DNA of 64,000 nt from contig NZ_LXER01000015.1 of the NCBI RefSeq assembly GCF_001654925.1, positions 62,001 through 126,000 of the forward strand. Reading direction: 5' to 3'. The notes under the pieces are model-generated. The model was given only the letters and a program-made list of their open reading frames with translations. It searched no databases and was not told the origin of the DNA. This DNA comes from Buttiauxella brennerae ATCC 51605 (lineage in GTDB: Bacteria > Pseudomonadota > Gammaproteobacteria > Enterobacterales > Enterobacteriaceae). Below, in pieces: positions 44,165-54,742 of the stretch; positions within the stretch are counted from its first letter, which is position 1; each line of letters begins with the position of its first letter. Made by a program: the position numbers and the translations under genes.

Positions 44165-44655
44165 CCACGAGGTGGTCAGTCGAACTATGAGATGGCCAGA
44201 GTGATGGTATCAGCGCTGGAGAAAGAACTTTCGGATGCTATCAGCAACTAGGGCAATCAGATTGATTAACCCCTGGATTCAGCCTTAGCTTACCTTGGTG
44301 CGCATAATGTATATTATGTTAAATTGAGTCTGAAGGTTCATTGGCGCATTGCTTCTTATCCCCACCCCTACATTTGGAACCCTAAGTTACAAAACACAGA
44401 GAGGATTTCTTAGCGATCAGAATCTGTCTTAAAGCGTTTGGCTATAGCATGGAAATGTTTTAGTTAACTTTATGCAAGTCAGGTTTGTGTTACGTAACCT
44501 CCCCGTCCAGACACGTACGCCAGCCAATGCCGAGCACAGCTAGTTCGTCATCGGCAATGTTGTAGCAGCCCCATCCAGGATGACGAGTTACAAATTAACT
44601 GCTAGAGTATGCATTCACCTATCTATTCATACATCTATTCAAAAAGTGATTCAGC
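44165..44655. other. Degenerate region between fimbrial operon and yjjJ
   Basis: About 490 bp. 44165-44251 continues the tip-subunit frame after its TAA with a coding-like stretch (PRGGQSNYEMARVMVSALEK, then ELSDAISN, stop). On the minus strand, around 44490-44590, HPGWGCYNIADDELAVLGIG WRTCLDGEVT ends in TAA. Neither was matched to a family from memory. The segment looks like debris of earlier insertions. Confidence 0.35.
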
Positions 44656-45963
44656 ATGATGCCTACTCGTTCTGACACGATACGCCAGTTGCTCAGCCAG
44701 GGGCCGATGCAGTCTCGGCAACTCATTGAGATAATGGGAATTAGTCAACCAACAATGTCCCGTGCATTGAGAGATATTGGCGATGATATTGTTCGAATCG
44801 GAGCCGGTCCATCTATTCAATACGCGCTACGCGATCCCTATCGCGGATTCAGGTCTGCGCCCATTTACCGCATTACTGATGAAGGACGCGTTAAGCCTCT
44901 TGGCGAGCTCATTCCGGTTCGTCCGGAGGGATTTGTCATGGTGCAGACCGATAGCGTGAGTCTATACAGCGACGGTCTGCCGTGGTGGCTGTTTGACATG
45001 CGACCACAGGGGTATCTCGGTCGAGCCTACGCATCAACATATGCGGCAGAGCTTGCCCTGCCGGCGAATCCAGAGCAATGGGCAGACGCAGATGTTGTTC
45101 GGGCTTTGCTGGCACATGGTCATGATGCTATCGGTAACCTGCTGATAGGTGAACGAGCACGAGAGCGTTTCCTGGCGATGCCGGAACCCACTCCTGTTGA
45201 GCGCGCAACAGCATTCCCCGCACTGGCGTTGGCGGCTGGTGCCGGTGAGGCACCGGGATCATCGGCAGGCGGTGAACAGCCGAAATTTTGCACCTATACA
45301 GAACGCGGTCACGTCTTAGTGAAATTCTCGGCCCCGGACGATAATCCGGTTAGTGAACGCTGGCGCGACCTTCTGGTGGCTGAACACCTGGCGCTGAGAG
45401 TGCTTGGTGTGGAAACCGAAGTATTTGATTTTGGTGGTCAGCGCTTCCTCGAGATCCCCCGATTCGACCGTGTTGGCCAACTGGGGCGTATCGGCGTCTT
45501 CTCGCTGCGGGCACTTGATGCGGAGTTTATCGGCAATGCCAGGGCCTCATGGCCTGTTTTGGTTAATAGCCTTATTACGGGAGGTCATGTCCACCCTTCA
45601 TCCGCAGTTGGCACCGCTCGGCTTTGGGCATTTGGGATGCTCATTGGCAATACCGACATGCACCACGGGAACTTGTCGTTCATCAGCAGCCACGGCCGCC
45701 CATATCAACTCGCGCCAGCCTACGACATTCTGCCTATGGGTTTCGCCCCAAGAACGGGTGGCGCAATCGTGAACGAGCTTCGACCAGCATCACTGCCGGA
45801 AGTCATTAGCGGCGATATCTGGCATGAAGCGCTGGGCCTGGCTGAAAACTTCTTTGTTATCGCAAGTGATTGCGAACAGTTCTCTGCCAATTTTGGCCCA
45901 TGCCTTGATACATTACGCCGCCATCTTGACGAGGCCCGCTCGCGGATCGCCCGTCTGGGATAA
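44656..45963 (+). CDS. yjjJ: HipA-like kinase-fold protein YjjJ
   Basis: A 435-residue HipA-family Ser/Thr kinase-like protein with an N-terminal helix-turn-helix (RQLIEIMGISQPTMSRALRD) fused to the toxin domain, as in E. coli YjjJ. Kinase features are SSAGGEQPKF (Gly-rich loop), LVKFSAPDDNPVSERWRDLL, the catalytic loop LIGNTDMHHGNLSF and AYDILPMGF. HipA kinases in other systems phosphorylate glutamyl-tRNA synthetase and cause persistence. No hipB-type antitoxin gene is adjacent, and the fused HTH may replace it. It overlaps nothing and ends 4 bp before the convergent glucan synthase. Confidence 0.85.
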   Translation: MMPTRSDTIRQLLSQGPMQSRQLIEIMGISQPTMSRALRDIGDDIVRIGAGPSIQYALRDPYRGFRSAPIYRITDEGRVKPLGELIPVRPEGFVMVQTDSVSLYSDGLPWWLFDMRPQGYLGRAYASTYAAELALPANPEQWADADVVRALLAHGHDAIGNLLIGERARERFLAMPEPTPVERATAFPALALAAGAGEAPGSSAGGEQPKFCTYTERGHVLVKFSAPDDNPVSERWRDLLVAEHLALRVLGVETEVFDFGGQRFLEIPRFDRVGQLGRIGVFSLRALDAEFIGNARASWPVLVNSLITGGHVHPSSAVGTARLWAFGMLIGNTDMHHGNLSFISSHGRPYQLAPAYDILPMGFAPRTGGAIVNELRPASLPEVISGDIWHEALGLAENFFVIASDCEQFSANFGPCLDTLRRHLDEARSRIARLG

Positions 45964-45967
45964 AAAG

Positions 45968-48900
45968 TTACAGCACACCCCCCTGCTTTATCTCCACAAT
46001 ATGCCGGAGCCCATCGTCCGTCAGTGGGATGGTGTCTCCTGGCAATAACTGACCATCCAGCATGATCTGATATTCGCCCACGCTACGCGCCACATTAATC
46101 TGATAATCGCTCGAGCCATGTCGATAAACCAGGCTCACAGTAGACCATTCACGTGGCAATAAAGGTCGAACGGTGATTGTGCCGCTCTGCCTTTGAATAC
46201 CCAGTAATGTCTCAATGATTAACCGATACGCCCAGCCCGCCGAGCCGGTATACCAGCTCCAGCCACCACGCCCGGTGTGAGGCGAAACACTGTAAATATC
46301 CGCCGTCATCACGTAGGGTTCGACTTTGTAGCGATCTGTTGCATCCGCCGTAAGCCCATGGTTTATCGGGTTAATCAACGACCAAAGTTGCCAGGCTCGT
46401 TCGATATTGCCGCTGCGGGCAAAAGCCATGACAGCCCAGATGGCACCATGAGTATATTGCCCACCATTTTCACGTACGCCCGGCAGGTAACCTTGAATGT
46501 AGCCAGGATTTGGCCCGTTGCCGTTAAACGGCGGAGTAAGCAATTTTATCAACCCGGCTTCGTTATCCACCAGTCGTGAGTCCAGTGCCTGCATGGCTTG
46601 CGCGCAACGCTCTGTACTTCCCGCCCCTGATAGCACCGCCCAGCTTTGGGCAATGGCATCTATCTGGCACTCTTTTGCGCTCTGCGAACCCAGCGCTTCC
46701 CCGCTATCAAAGTAGCCCCGGCGATACCAGGCCCCATCCCAGGCGGATGCCTCAAGGTTGATTTGCAATTTGGCGGCTTCTGCCCGGCAAAGTACGGCAG
46801 TGTCGTTATCGTGGATTTGTTCTGCAAGGTTGGCAAAACGCTGCAAAACCTCATACAGGAAGAACCCGAGCCAGACGCTCTCGCCCTTTCCTTCTAGCCC
46901 GACCAGGTTCATGCCGTCGTTCCAGTCACCCGCTCCCATTAAAGGCAAACCATGTTGACCAAATCGCAGGCCATGGCGAATAGCTTTTACCCCGTGCTGC
47001 CACAGTGTCTCTTCAAGCGCACTGATAACCGGCTGCTCGTAGGCCGACTCTTCTCCCGGCTGTAATTCCCGGCCTTCAAGGTATGGCAGGCGATGTTCGA
47101 GCAACCCTGTGTCACCCGTTGTTTCAACATAGTGGCAAATAGACAGCGGCAACCAGAGATAATCGTCTGAACAACGGGTGCGAACCCCGTTTCCTAATGG
47201 TGGGTGCCACCAGTGTTGAACGTCGCCCTCAACAAACTGGCGCGATGCACAAAGCAGGATTTGCTCGCGTAGCCGTTCGGGTGCGGCATGGCTCAGAGCC
47301 AGAGTGTCCTGTAGTTGATCACGGAAACCGAAAGCGCCACCGGACTGGTAGTAACCGCTGCGAGCCATCAGGCGGCATGCGATAGTCTGGTACAGCAGCC
47401 AGCCATTGGCGAGTAAGTTGACCGCCGGGTCTGGGGTAGAAATGACGATTTGATCGAGCATACGGTGCCAGTAGCTGTGAACATTCGACAGTTCACTACG
47501 TGCGGCATCTTCGCTCAGATACTGGTTAATCAACGATTCCGCTTCCTGCGGATTCTGCCCGATACCCAGCACAAAAATAAATGTTCGCTGATCGCCATCG
47601 ATCAAGGTGGTTGCAGATTGCACTGCGCCACACGGGTCGAGCCCTGCTCCCGTTTTATCAGACAACGTTCGCTGTTTCATGGCCGACGGGTCACGCTGCT
47701 GTCCATTGCGGCCAAGGAATTCCCGACGGTCACCCGTGACCGAGCAATGCATGCCCGTTACCGCGAAGAAGGCTGTTCTTTCCGAACCATTGCTACAGTA
47801 GAAGTTATTTGCCAGCACTCCGCAACCACGCCCTGTTGTCGATGTCCGCGTCACAACATGCATTGCCGATTTGCTTCGGGATTCACCGAGTGTCCATTCT
47901 ACATAACCCGTAACGGAGATTTTTCGGGTGCGCCCCGACGTATTGCTGAGCGTCAGAATAGCGATTTTTACCGGGGCATATTCCGCCACCAGCACCGTTA
48001 ATTCCGTGTCGATACCGGTTTCACGGTGAGCAAAAACACTGTAGCCAAAGCCGTGGCGTGAAAGATAATGCCCGTTGCCGCGCACCGGCAACGTAGTGGG
48101 CGACCAGACCGCCCCGCTTTCTTCATCACGCAAATAATACGCTTCGCCAGAACGATCGCTGATGGGATCGTTTTCCCATGGTGTGAGCCGGTATTCATGG
48201 GCATTTTCATACCAGGTATAGGCCTGGCCCGCTTCAGATATGACGGTACCAAAACTGTTATTGGCCAGAACGTTGGCCCAGGGTGCAGGTGTCTGGTCGT
48301 TTTCATCAAGTGTTATCTGATATTCGCGGCCATCTTGCGAAAACCCACCACGTCCGTTGAAAAACACCAACGCACTGGTATCAGGCTGCCAGGCATCGTG
48401 CTGATTGGCGGGGATAACCGCGCGTGGCGTAAAAGCCTGCTGCGCTGGAATAGCCACCTGAAGCCGCTGATTTAGCTGCTCTTTCAAACCACCAGCCCTA
48501 TCATCCAGTACAATTTGCGCCACACTTAACAGCAAAAGCCGGTCTTCAGCCGACATATGTTCGCCATTTCGCACAAAAATACCGCCGGGTTTATCTATCT
48601 GGTTGGCTTCTGATCCTGCCATCAATAATTCTATTATCTGGTTTTGGAGCTCTTGCTGATAACCACCGGGGTTATCGTTGAGAATAACCAGATCGACGGC
48701 CAACCCTTTTAAGCGCCAGTAATGATGGGCCTGAATCATGGTAGTGATAAGCAGAATACTTTCATCGCTGGTGACATTAAGAATCACGATCGGCAGGTCG
48801 CCTGAAATAGACCAACCCCATAACCCTGACTGGCCGCGCCGGTTACGGCACAGTGTTTTGGCATCAGCACGCAGTTCGGGTCCAGGGAACAGCACTGCAC

Positions 48901-51900
48901 TGGCAAGGCGGTTAAAGAGCGTTGCGTCGTCTTCGTTGGCATTAATCTGGCGCAGGACAATCTGGCTATGTGACCAGGCCAGTTCAAAGACGCGGTCGGC
49001 AATCGGATGGTCGTGATATTTCTCAACCAGTGCCTGGCTATGTTGGCGACTTTCCGTCACGCCATAAATAATGTCGACGGTAACGGGCAAGCCGGGCTGT
49101 AAAACAATGGACTGGCGAATCGCAAGGATCGGGTCGAGTACGGGCCCGGCACTGTTACTGAGCAAACCGCTTTGTGTTGTCGCAACGGCATTGGCCGGGG
49201 TTTTCCCGCGGCCAAGAAATTTTGCACGATCGGTTTCAAATGAGGTTTCGTTTTGTGCCTGTCCGTGCACCACCATGGTATGAAACATCCACGGGCAAGA
49301 TTCGTCAGGCGCGCGAGGCCGACGATGGCAAAGAATGGCGTGCTGCTCGGGAACCAACTCAGTCTGAATAAACAAATTACTGAATGCCGGATGGGCCAGG
49401 TCGCTCTCTTTCGGAGCCAGCACCACTTCCGCGTATGTCGTCAGCTCGAAAGTGCGCGGCTGCCGCCCACGATGCAGTAAGGTGACGCGGCGCAGCTCAA
49501 TATCATCTTCGGGCGAGACAACAATCTGCGTTTTAACGCTGACGGTTCCGGCAACAAGTTTGAATTCGGCCCCCGCATCGGTAAATATCGCGTCATATTG
49601 GCTGACGGGTTCACCCAGCGGCTGCCAGGTATTACTCCATACCTCATTTGTGACAGGGTCACTAATATAACAAAATGCGCCCCAGTTATCGCAGGTTGCA
49701 TCACTGCGCCAGCGGGTTAACGCCAGGTCTTTCCAGCGGCTATAACCACCGCCGGACTGACTTATCATCAGATGGTAATCGGAGTTCGAGAGTAACTGAA
49801 CTTCGGGAATCAGGCTGTCAACGTCGGTAAACTCACGGGTTTCGTACTGTACCAGTTGCAATACCCCTTCGTGGGATTCGAAATGGCGACGCGGGCTATA
49901 CAATTCAACCGCATCAGGAACCCGTTCCTGCAATAACAGTCGTGCCGACTGAAATGACGGGCTGGTCATAAAGCGGTCGACCATTGGCGCACCTAAAAGA
50001 ACGTGGGACAGTGCCTGGAATGCCATTCCCTGATGGTGCGCCATCCATGAACGAACCACGGCATACATCTGGCCGCTGGCGAGGCGTGAAGGTGTGTAAT
50101 CCAGCGCTTCATAGAAGCCATATTCCCCACGAGCGCCATTTTTTTCCAGTTTCAGCAGATTTTCACAGGCTTTTTGAGGTGAGACAGTCAATGCCATCAT
50201 GGTGGCATACGGTGCGATGACCATGTCATCTGCAAGCCCCCGTCGCAAACCAAGGCCCGGCACACCGAAAGCGTGGTACTGGTAGTTTTGCAGCGCATCA
50301 AACGAGTAATAACCTGACTCTGAAATTCCCCACGGCACGCCCCGCTCTTTACCCCAGTCAATCTGGCGTTTTACTGCCGACTGGCTCATTTCCTCCAGTA
50401 AACTGCCTGGATAAGTTGGCATCACCAGATTCGGCATTAAGTATTCAAACATTGAGCCACTCCACGACATCAACGCGGTTTCGTTATCAATGGTGGTGAA
50501 GAGTCGCCCCAGTGCAAACCAGCTTTTTTGCGGCAACTGGTTAGTGGCGATCGCCAGGAAGCTGGTCAGGCGAATTTCCGACGGCAACAAGTCGTAATGA
50601 CTGTTGTCGAGTTTATTGTTATCGCAGTTATAACCGACGCTGAGCAGGCTGGTCACTTCGTTGTACAGGAAGACAAAATCCATCCGGGCGTGTTCAATCA
50701 GGCGCTGTTCAAGCTCATTAATAATATCCAGACGCGTGCGAGCCTGGCGAATCACGGATTCTGACGGGGTGCCTTCTCCAGTGTGTTTTGTCTGGGCAAG
50801 CCAGGACAGCGTAGGCAGAGACTCACGGTCCCAGCCGGCGGGCAGCCAACTGAGAAAATGTGTCCATTCGTGGCAGATAATCACTAACTGATGCTGGAGA
50901 TGATCCACCCAGCGGCGGATGCGCCCGTCTTCATGACTACAAAGTGCGTGCAGACGATTACTTTGCGCACGCATGTTTTTCAGCTCTGGATAAAGTAACG
51001 ACGGGTGGAGTGTCACCGCTGTTTTGCAATGATTGCGCAACTGGCGCAGCGATGTCGGGGCATGTTGTCCCCAGGCTTTCTCAAGGATTTGCAAGGTATC
51101 ATCAATGCCCATCAGCAATTGTGTGCAATTGAGAATGGGTTGGTTACGTAGCCCGGTTAAGCCTGCGCTGAGGGTAAGCAGATGTCCGGCCATATTGCCG
51201 CTGTCGACACTTGAGATATAACGCGGATTCAGCGGCGCCAGTGTGCGAGTGTCGTACCAGTTATATAAATGGCCGCGGTAATGCTCCATCTTATCCAGCG
51301 TATCGAGCGTCATCGTGATGCGTTGCAACATTTCACCTTGCGGAATATAACCAAAATCCCATGCGGTGAGGTTGGCCATCAACGACAAGCCAATGTTGGT
51401 CGGTGAAGTGCGGTGCGCAATCACCGGGTGTGGGATTTCCTGGTAATTATCCGGCGGTAACCAGTTTTCTTTCTCTGTGGCAAAAGTCTCGAAGAAAGCC
51501 CAGATCTCACGACTACTTTGGCGCAGCAGTCGTTTATTATCAGCATTAAATGCGATGGTGTGGCGTACAGGTTCGCGGCTCATCCAGCTTAATAATAAAG
51601 GCGCCAGGCACCACAACACGCCGACAGGCGCGGCAAAAAATAGCAGCATTGGCGCAAAAAATGCCGCGAGCAATATGAGTGCAATACCGGAAACGACATT
51701 GAGCCACATTGCCCGATAAAAACGCATTGGTGAGGCTTTTGCACGCTCTGTAATCTGGTCGAAACTGGCCCACTGGTTGAGGTTGTGATGGCTAATACCC
51801 AATCGCCATAACGTCACTGCAATCGCACGGAGCGAATAACCCGCTTCATGGGGAAGCGTGATAAATCCCAGACCAATGCGCATCAGGCGTTTAAGGCCAC

Positions 51901-54586
51901 TTGCTGACACCAGAACCAGATGCTGTAAGAACGGCCGTCGGGCAGGCTTATTCAGAATATCCTGCAACAGAACTAGCGCCGTGGGCAGTAACAGCACCGC
52001 TGCCAGTACACCAGACCAGTAAAAAGGATTCGGGACCAGTAAAATGGCACAAAACACCAGGGTCAGAAATGACGGTGCCACCAGGCTGCGGCGCAAGTTA
52101 TCCAGCAATTTCCAGCGTGAAAGCGTACTGAGCGGGTTTTTATCATGCGTACCATCTGCTTTCCTGACTCTTAATTTAAGCCAGTTCAGCAATTGCCAGT
52201 CACCGCGTATCCAGCGGGTGCGCCTTGCCACATCGGTGAGGTAATTATTGGGGTACTGTTCATAGAGCAAGACTTCACTGAGTAACCCCGAACGGGCATA
52301 GCACCCTTCCAGCAAATCATGACTCAGGACCAGGTTTTCCGGGCAAGAGTTGTGCGTAGCCTGCACAAAGGTATCCACATCATAAATACCTTTCCCGACA
52401 AACGAGCCTTCTCCAAACAGATCCTGATAAATATCCGATGACATCATCGAGTAAGGATCATTACCCGGCACGTTACTGCACATCGCTGCATAACGCCCCT
52501 GCCCGTTACGCGGAATTTCTTCCGCAAGCCCGGGCTGCAAAATACCGTACCCTTTCACGACGCGCTGTTTTACGGCATCAAATTTCGGGTGATTGAGCGG
52601 ATGTGCCATTGTCGCGACCAGCTTATGGGCGGTATCACGCGGCAAAACGGTATCGCTATCCAGGGTGATGACATATTTCACCCCCGCAGGCGGGCTAATC
52701 ACATTGCTGTGCACCTCGGCAAACTGTTCAGTGGGCTCGCGTAACCAACTGTTCAGCATCGACAGTTTGCCGCGTTTACGCTCATAACCCATCCAGACGT
52801 TTTGTTGCTCATTCCATTGCGCCGAACGGTGAAGTAAAAAGAAAAGCGGCGTGGAAACAGGTGCATAGCGGCGATTCAGATTTTGCATTTGCGCTTCTGC
52901 CCAGTGTAAAAGCTCATCATTTTCTGGTGAGTTTTCATCGGGGGAATCTGCAAAATCAGTCAGTAATGCGAAGTACAGGTTTGCGGTGCTGTTACCGAGA
53001 AAACACACTTCCAGGTTATTAAGCAGCTTATCTATCCCGGACCGGCTGGTGAGCAAGCAAGGGATCACCACCATAGTGCAAAACTCCGCCGGAATACCGC
53101 TTGAGAAATCCATGCGCGGCAGAGGAAGTGGCGAGCGGAAGCGAGTCGTCGCTTCACTCAGCAAATTAATCGCTAACTGGCTAATCAGCACCACAAGCGG
53201 TAATGCCAGAAGCGCCAGCGGCCAGCCCATGCCTTGTTGGTGCGTGCGGGATAAAATGTCGGCGGTGAACGCTGTCGTCAACAGGCTGAGGCTGCCAAGC
53301 CAGGAAAGGAGCGGTATTTGATTAAAACTATGCCGCAGCCGGACGACCCACGACGTATTGGCGCCAAGCTGTTCTTCAAGAACGGCGCGCCCTTCACCAA
53401 TTAAAAAATAACCCACATGATTACCGGGCGTGGTGGCATCCATTGCCTGTGCCATGCCCAGAATATGACTGGCGACTTCGGGTTCGCTGTGATGGCTGTG
53501 CCGGGCGAGGATCTCAACAATGTGTCGATAGTGGTCCCGGGTATCGAAATGCATTGTCGGGTAAATCCCCGAGGGATCCTGGCGCAGTGTTTGTTCAACC
53601 AGGCTCATGGCTTCGGCGAAGTCTGCCCAGTTGGTTTCGCTTAACAAGCGCAAACCGGCGATGCTGTTACTGACAGAAAGCTGGCTTGCGGCAAGCTGTT
53701 GGTTAAAGCGGTGAATCAGGTGGTCCGTGGTGACGCCGGTTTCAGCAAGGCGCTGCTCGACCCAGGTCAGCGGCAAAGAGAGCATGTTCCCCCGCCCCTG
53801 CAAGCGGCGAACCAGTTCTGCCACAAAGGCACTGCTCAATGGCGGGCGTGAACGCGCCATATCCGCAATCACCATAATTAAGTCTGCTGGCGTGTTTTCG
53901 GCACATTCAAAAATGCGCGTTACCCAGACATTCGCCAGATTTCGCTCTTTCTGAGCGTCAGCGACTTCGATACTGACCCGGCGTAAATTCTCTATAAGCG
54001 CCAGGCGCAACATGCCCGGCAAGGCCCAAAGCTCACCCAACGTCAACGGAGTAACTTGCTGATACGAGGCGATATAACTTGTCAGACTGGCGGCTTCCCA
54101 TCGGCCATCGGCATGGGCAATCGCTTCAGAGGCAATATTATAAATACGTGGGCAATTATGCGGTGCCGCCAACGGAGGCAGCCCCTTACCGAAATTCTTG
54201 GGTAAGTGATGGCGAACCACACGGATCTGTTCTTCGATGAGGTAGTAATTATCCAGCAGCCATTCGCCAGCAGGCGTAATACCGGATTTTTCGCCGGCAT
54301 TAAGCAGGTAGCAGTTACGGGTAATAATGGCTTCGTTATCTTCCAGGCGCTTAAGTAAATAATAAGGCAACTTCGTGGCCGATAATTTATGTGAACGCGC
54401 TAACTTCTGGCCGTAGCGTTCCATCTGAGCGGCAGAAAAGAGTTCTGCTTTAATAGGGCTTTCGTTAGCCGATTCAGTACCCAGCCAATCTGGAGTTTCT
54501 GCATGAGTCTCCAGTGACTTACTCGCAGTAAGCCACCGTTTAATATTTAATTTCATGAATTTGCTCATCAGGCGATATGGACGCAC
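45968..54586 (-). CDS. Cyclic beta-1,2-glucan synthase (NdvB/ChvB type)
   Basis: A single 8.6-kb frame encoding 2872 residues, the full usual size of Rhizobiales NdvB/ChvB. The N-terminal and membrane part (about residues 400-960) contains a GT84 glycosyltransferase domain with YVITLDSDTVLP (DxD-like) and RTRWIRGDWQLLNW (Q/RxxRW-like). A glycoamylase-type domain follows (about 1150-1500, including GVPWGISESGYYSFDALQNY). The C-terminal GH94-type phosphorylase domain includes GAGDWNDGMNLVGLEGKGES (acid Asp) and GQYTHGAIWAVMAF. The enzyme primes on itself, extends, cyclises and trims beta-1,2-glucan at the inner membrane. No NdvA/ChvA exporter gene is beside it. The start could be a few codons downstream (54568 or 54556). 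Confidence 0.9.
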   Translation of the reverse strand: MRPYRLMSKFMKLNIKRWLTASKSLETHAETPDWLGTESANESPIKAELFSAAQMERYGQKLARSHKLSATKLPYYLLKRLEDNEAIITRNCYLLNAGEKSGITPAGEWLLDNYYLIEEQIRVVRHHLPKNFGKGLPPLAAPHNCPRIYNIASEAIAHADGRWEAASLTSYIASYQQVTPLTLGELWALPGMLRLALIENLRRVSIEVADAQKERNLANVWVTRIFECAENTPADLIMVIADMARSRPPLSSAFVAELVRRLQGRGNMLSLPLTWVEQRLAETGVTTDHLIHRFNQQLAASQLSVSNSIAGLRLLSETNWADFAEAMSLVEQTLRQDPSGIYPTMHFDTRDHYRHIVEILARHSHHSEPEVASHILGMAQAMDATTPGNHVGYFLIGEGRAVLEEQLGANTSWVVRLRHSFNQIPLLSWLGSLSLLTTAFTADILSRTHQQGMGWPLALLALPLVVLISQLAINLLSEATTRFRSPLPLPRMDFSSGIPAEFCTMVVIPCLLTSRSGIDKLLNNLEVCFLGNSTANLYFALLTDFADSPDENSPENDELLHWAEAQMQNLNRRYAPVSTPLFFLLHRSAQWNEQQNVWMGYERKRGKLSMLNSWLREPTEQFAEVHSNVISPPAGVKYVITLDSDTVLPRDTAHKLVATMAHPLNHPKFDAVKQRVVKGYGILQPGLAEEIPRNGQGRYAAMCSNVPGNDPYSMMSSDIYQDLFGEGSFVGKGIYDVDTFVQATHNSCPENLVLSHDLLEGCYARSGLLSEVLLYEQYPNNYLTDVARRTRWIRGDWQLLNWLKLRVRKADGTHDKNPLSTLSRWKLLDNLRRSLVAPSFLTLVFCAILLVPNPFYWSGVLAAVLLLPTALVLLQDILNKPARRPFLQHLVLVSASGLKRLMRIGLGFITLPHEAGYSLRAIAVTLWRLGISHHNLNQWASFDQITERAKASPMRFYRAMWLNVVSGIALILLAAFFAPMLLFFAAPVGVLWCLAPLLLSWMSREPVRHTIAFNADNKRLLRQSSREIWAFFETFATEKENWLPPDNYQEIPHPVIAHRTSPTNIGLSLMANLTAWDFGYIPQGEMLQRITMTLDTLDKMEHYRGHLYNWYDTRTLAPLNPRYISSVDSGNMAGHLLTLSAGLTGLRNQPILNCTQLLMGIDDTLQILEKAWGQHAPTSLRQLRNHCKTAVTLHPSLLYPELKNMRAQSNRLHALCSHEDGRIRRWVDHLQHQLVIICHEWTHFLSWLPAGWDRESLPTLSWLAQTKHTGEGTPSESVIRQARTRLDIINELEQRLIEHARMDFVFLYNEVTSLLSVGYNCDNNKLDNSHYDLLPSEIRLTSFLAIATNQLPQKSWFALGRLFTTIDNETALMSWSGSMFEYLMPNLVMPTYPGSLLEEMSQSAVKRQIDWGKERGVPWGISESGYYSFDALQNYQYHAFGVPGLGLRRGLADDMVIAPYATMMALTVSPQKACENLLKLEKNGARGEYGFYEALDYTPSRLASGQMYAVVRSWMAHHQGMAFQALSHVLLGAPMVDRFMTSPSFQSARLLLQERVPDAVELYSPRRHFESHEGVLQLVQYETREFTDVDSLIPEVQLLSNSDYHLMISQSGGGYSRWKDLALTRWRSDATCDNWGAFCYISDPVTNEVWSNTWQPLGEPVSQYDAIFTDAGAEFKLVAGTVSVKTQIVVSPEDDIELRRVTLLHRGRQPRTFELTTYAEVVLAPKESDLAHPAFSNLFIQTELVPEQHAILCHRRPRAPDESCPWMFHTMVVHGQAQNETSFETDRAKFLGRGKTPANAVATTQSGLLSNSAGPVLDPILAIRQSIVLQPGLPVTVDIIYGVTESRQHSQALVEKYHDHPIADRVFELAWSHSQIVLRQINANEDDATLFNRLASAVLFPGPELRADAKTLCRNRRGQSGLWGWSISGDLPIVILNVTSDESILLITTMIQAHHYWRLKGLAVDLVILNDNPGGYQQELQNQIIELLMAGSEANQIDKPGGIFVRNGEHMSAEDRLLLLSVAQIVLDDRAGGLKEQLNQRLQVAIPAQQAFTPRAVIPANQHDAWQPDTSALVFFNGRGGFSQDGREYQITLDENDQTPAPWANVLANNSFGTVISEAGQAYTWYENAHEYRLTPWENDPISDRSGEAYYLRDEESGAVWSPTTLPVRGNGHYLSRHGFGYSVFAHRETGIDTELTVLVAEYAPVKIAILTLSNTSGRTRKISVTGYVEWTLGESRSKSAMHVVTRTSTTGRGCGVLANNFYCSNGSERTAFFAVTGMHCSVTGDRREFLGRNGQQRDPSAMKQRTLSDKTGAGLDPCGAVQSATTLIDGDQRTFIFVLGIGQNPQEAESLINQYLSEDAARSELSNVHSYWHRMLDQIVISTPDPAVNLLANGWLLYQTIACRLMARSGYYQSGGAFGFRDQLQDTLALSHAAPERLREQILLCASRQFVEGDVQHWWHPPLGNGVRTRCSDDYLWLPLSICHYVETTGDTGLLEHRLPYLEGRELQPGEESAYEQPVISALEETLWQHGVKAIRHGLRFGQHGLPLMGAGDWNDGMNLVGLEGKGESVWLGFFLYEVLQRFANLAEQIHDNDTAVLCRAEAAKLQINLEASAWDGAWYRRGYFDSGEALGSQSAKECQIDAIAQSWAVLSGAGSTERCAQAMQALDSRLVDNEAGLIKLLTPPFNGNGPNPGYIQGYLPGVRENGGQYTHGAIWAVMAFARSGNIERAWQLWSLINPINHGLTADATDRYKVEPYVMTADIYSVSPHTGRGGWSWYTGSAGWAYRLIIETLLGIQRQSGTITVRPLLPREWSTVSLVYRHGSSDYQINVARSVGEYQIMLDGQLLPGDTIPLTDDGLRHIVEIKQGGVL

Positions 54587-54742
54587 AGGAGCAGTTGTTC
54601 AATCAGATCAGAAACGTTCTCTCAGGATGGGGTGTCAGGCATCAGGGATTTAACAGCTGCGAGAGTCTTCTCAAAAGTATAGATTAAATATTGTTCGTTT
54701 TTCTTGTGTAGGCTGTCATCAGTCCGCGCAAAAAAAGGTTGA

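Noticed and set aside
46277-54300. Numerous 60-180 codon frames on the plus strand opposite the glucan synthase
   Set aside because: They are antisense shadows of one long gene with consistent domain structure; none has domain motifs.
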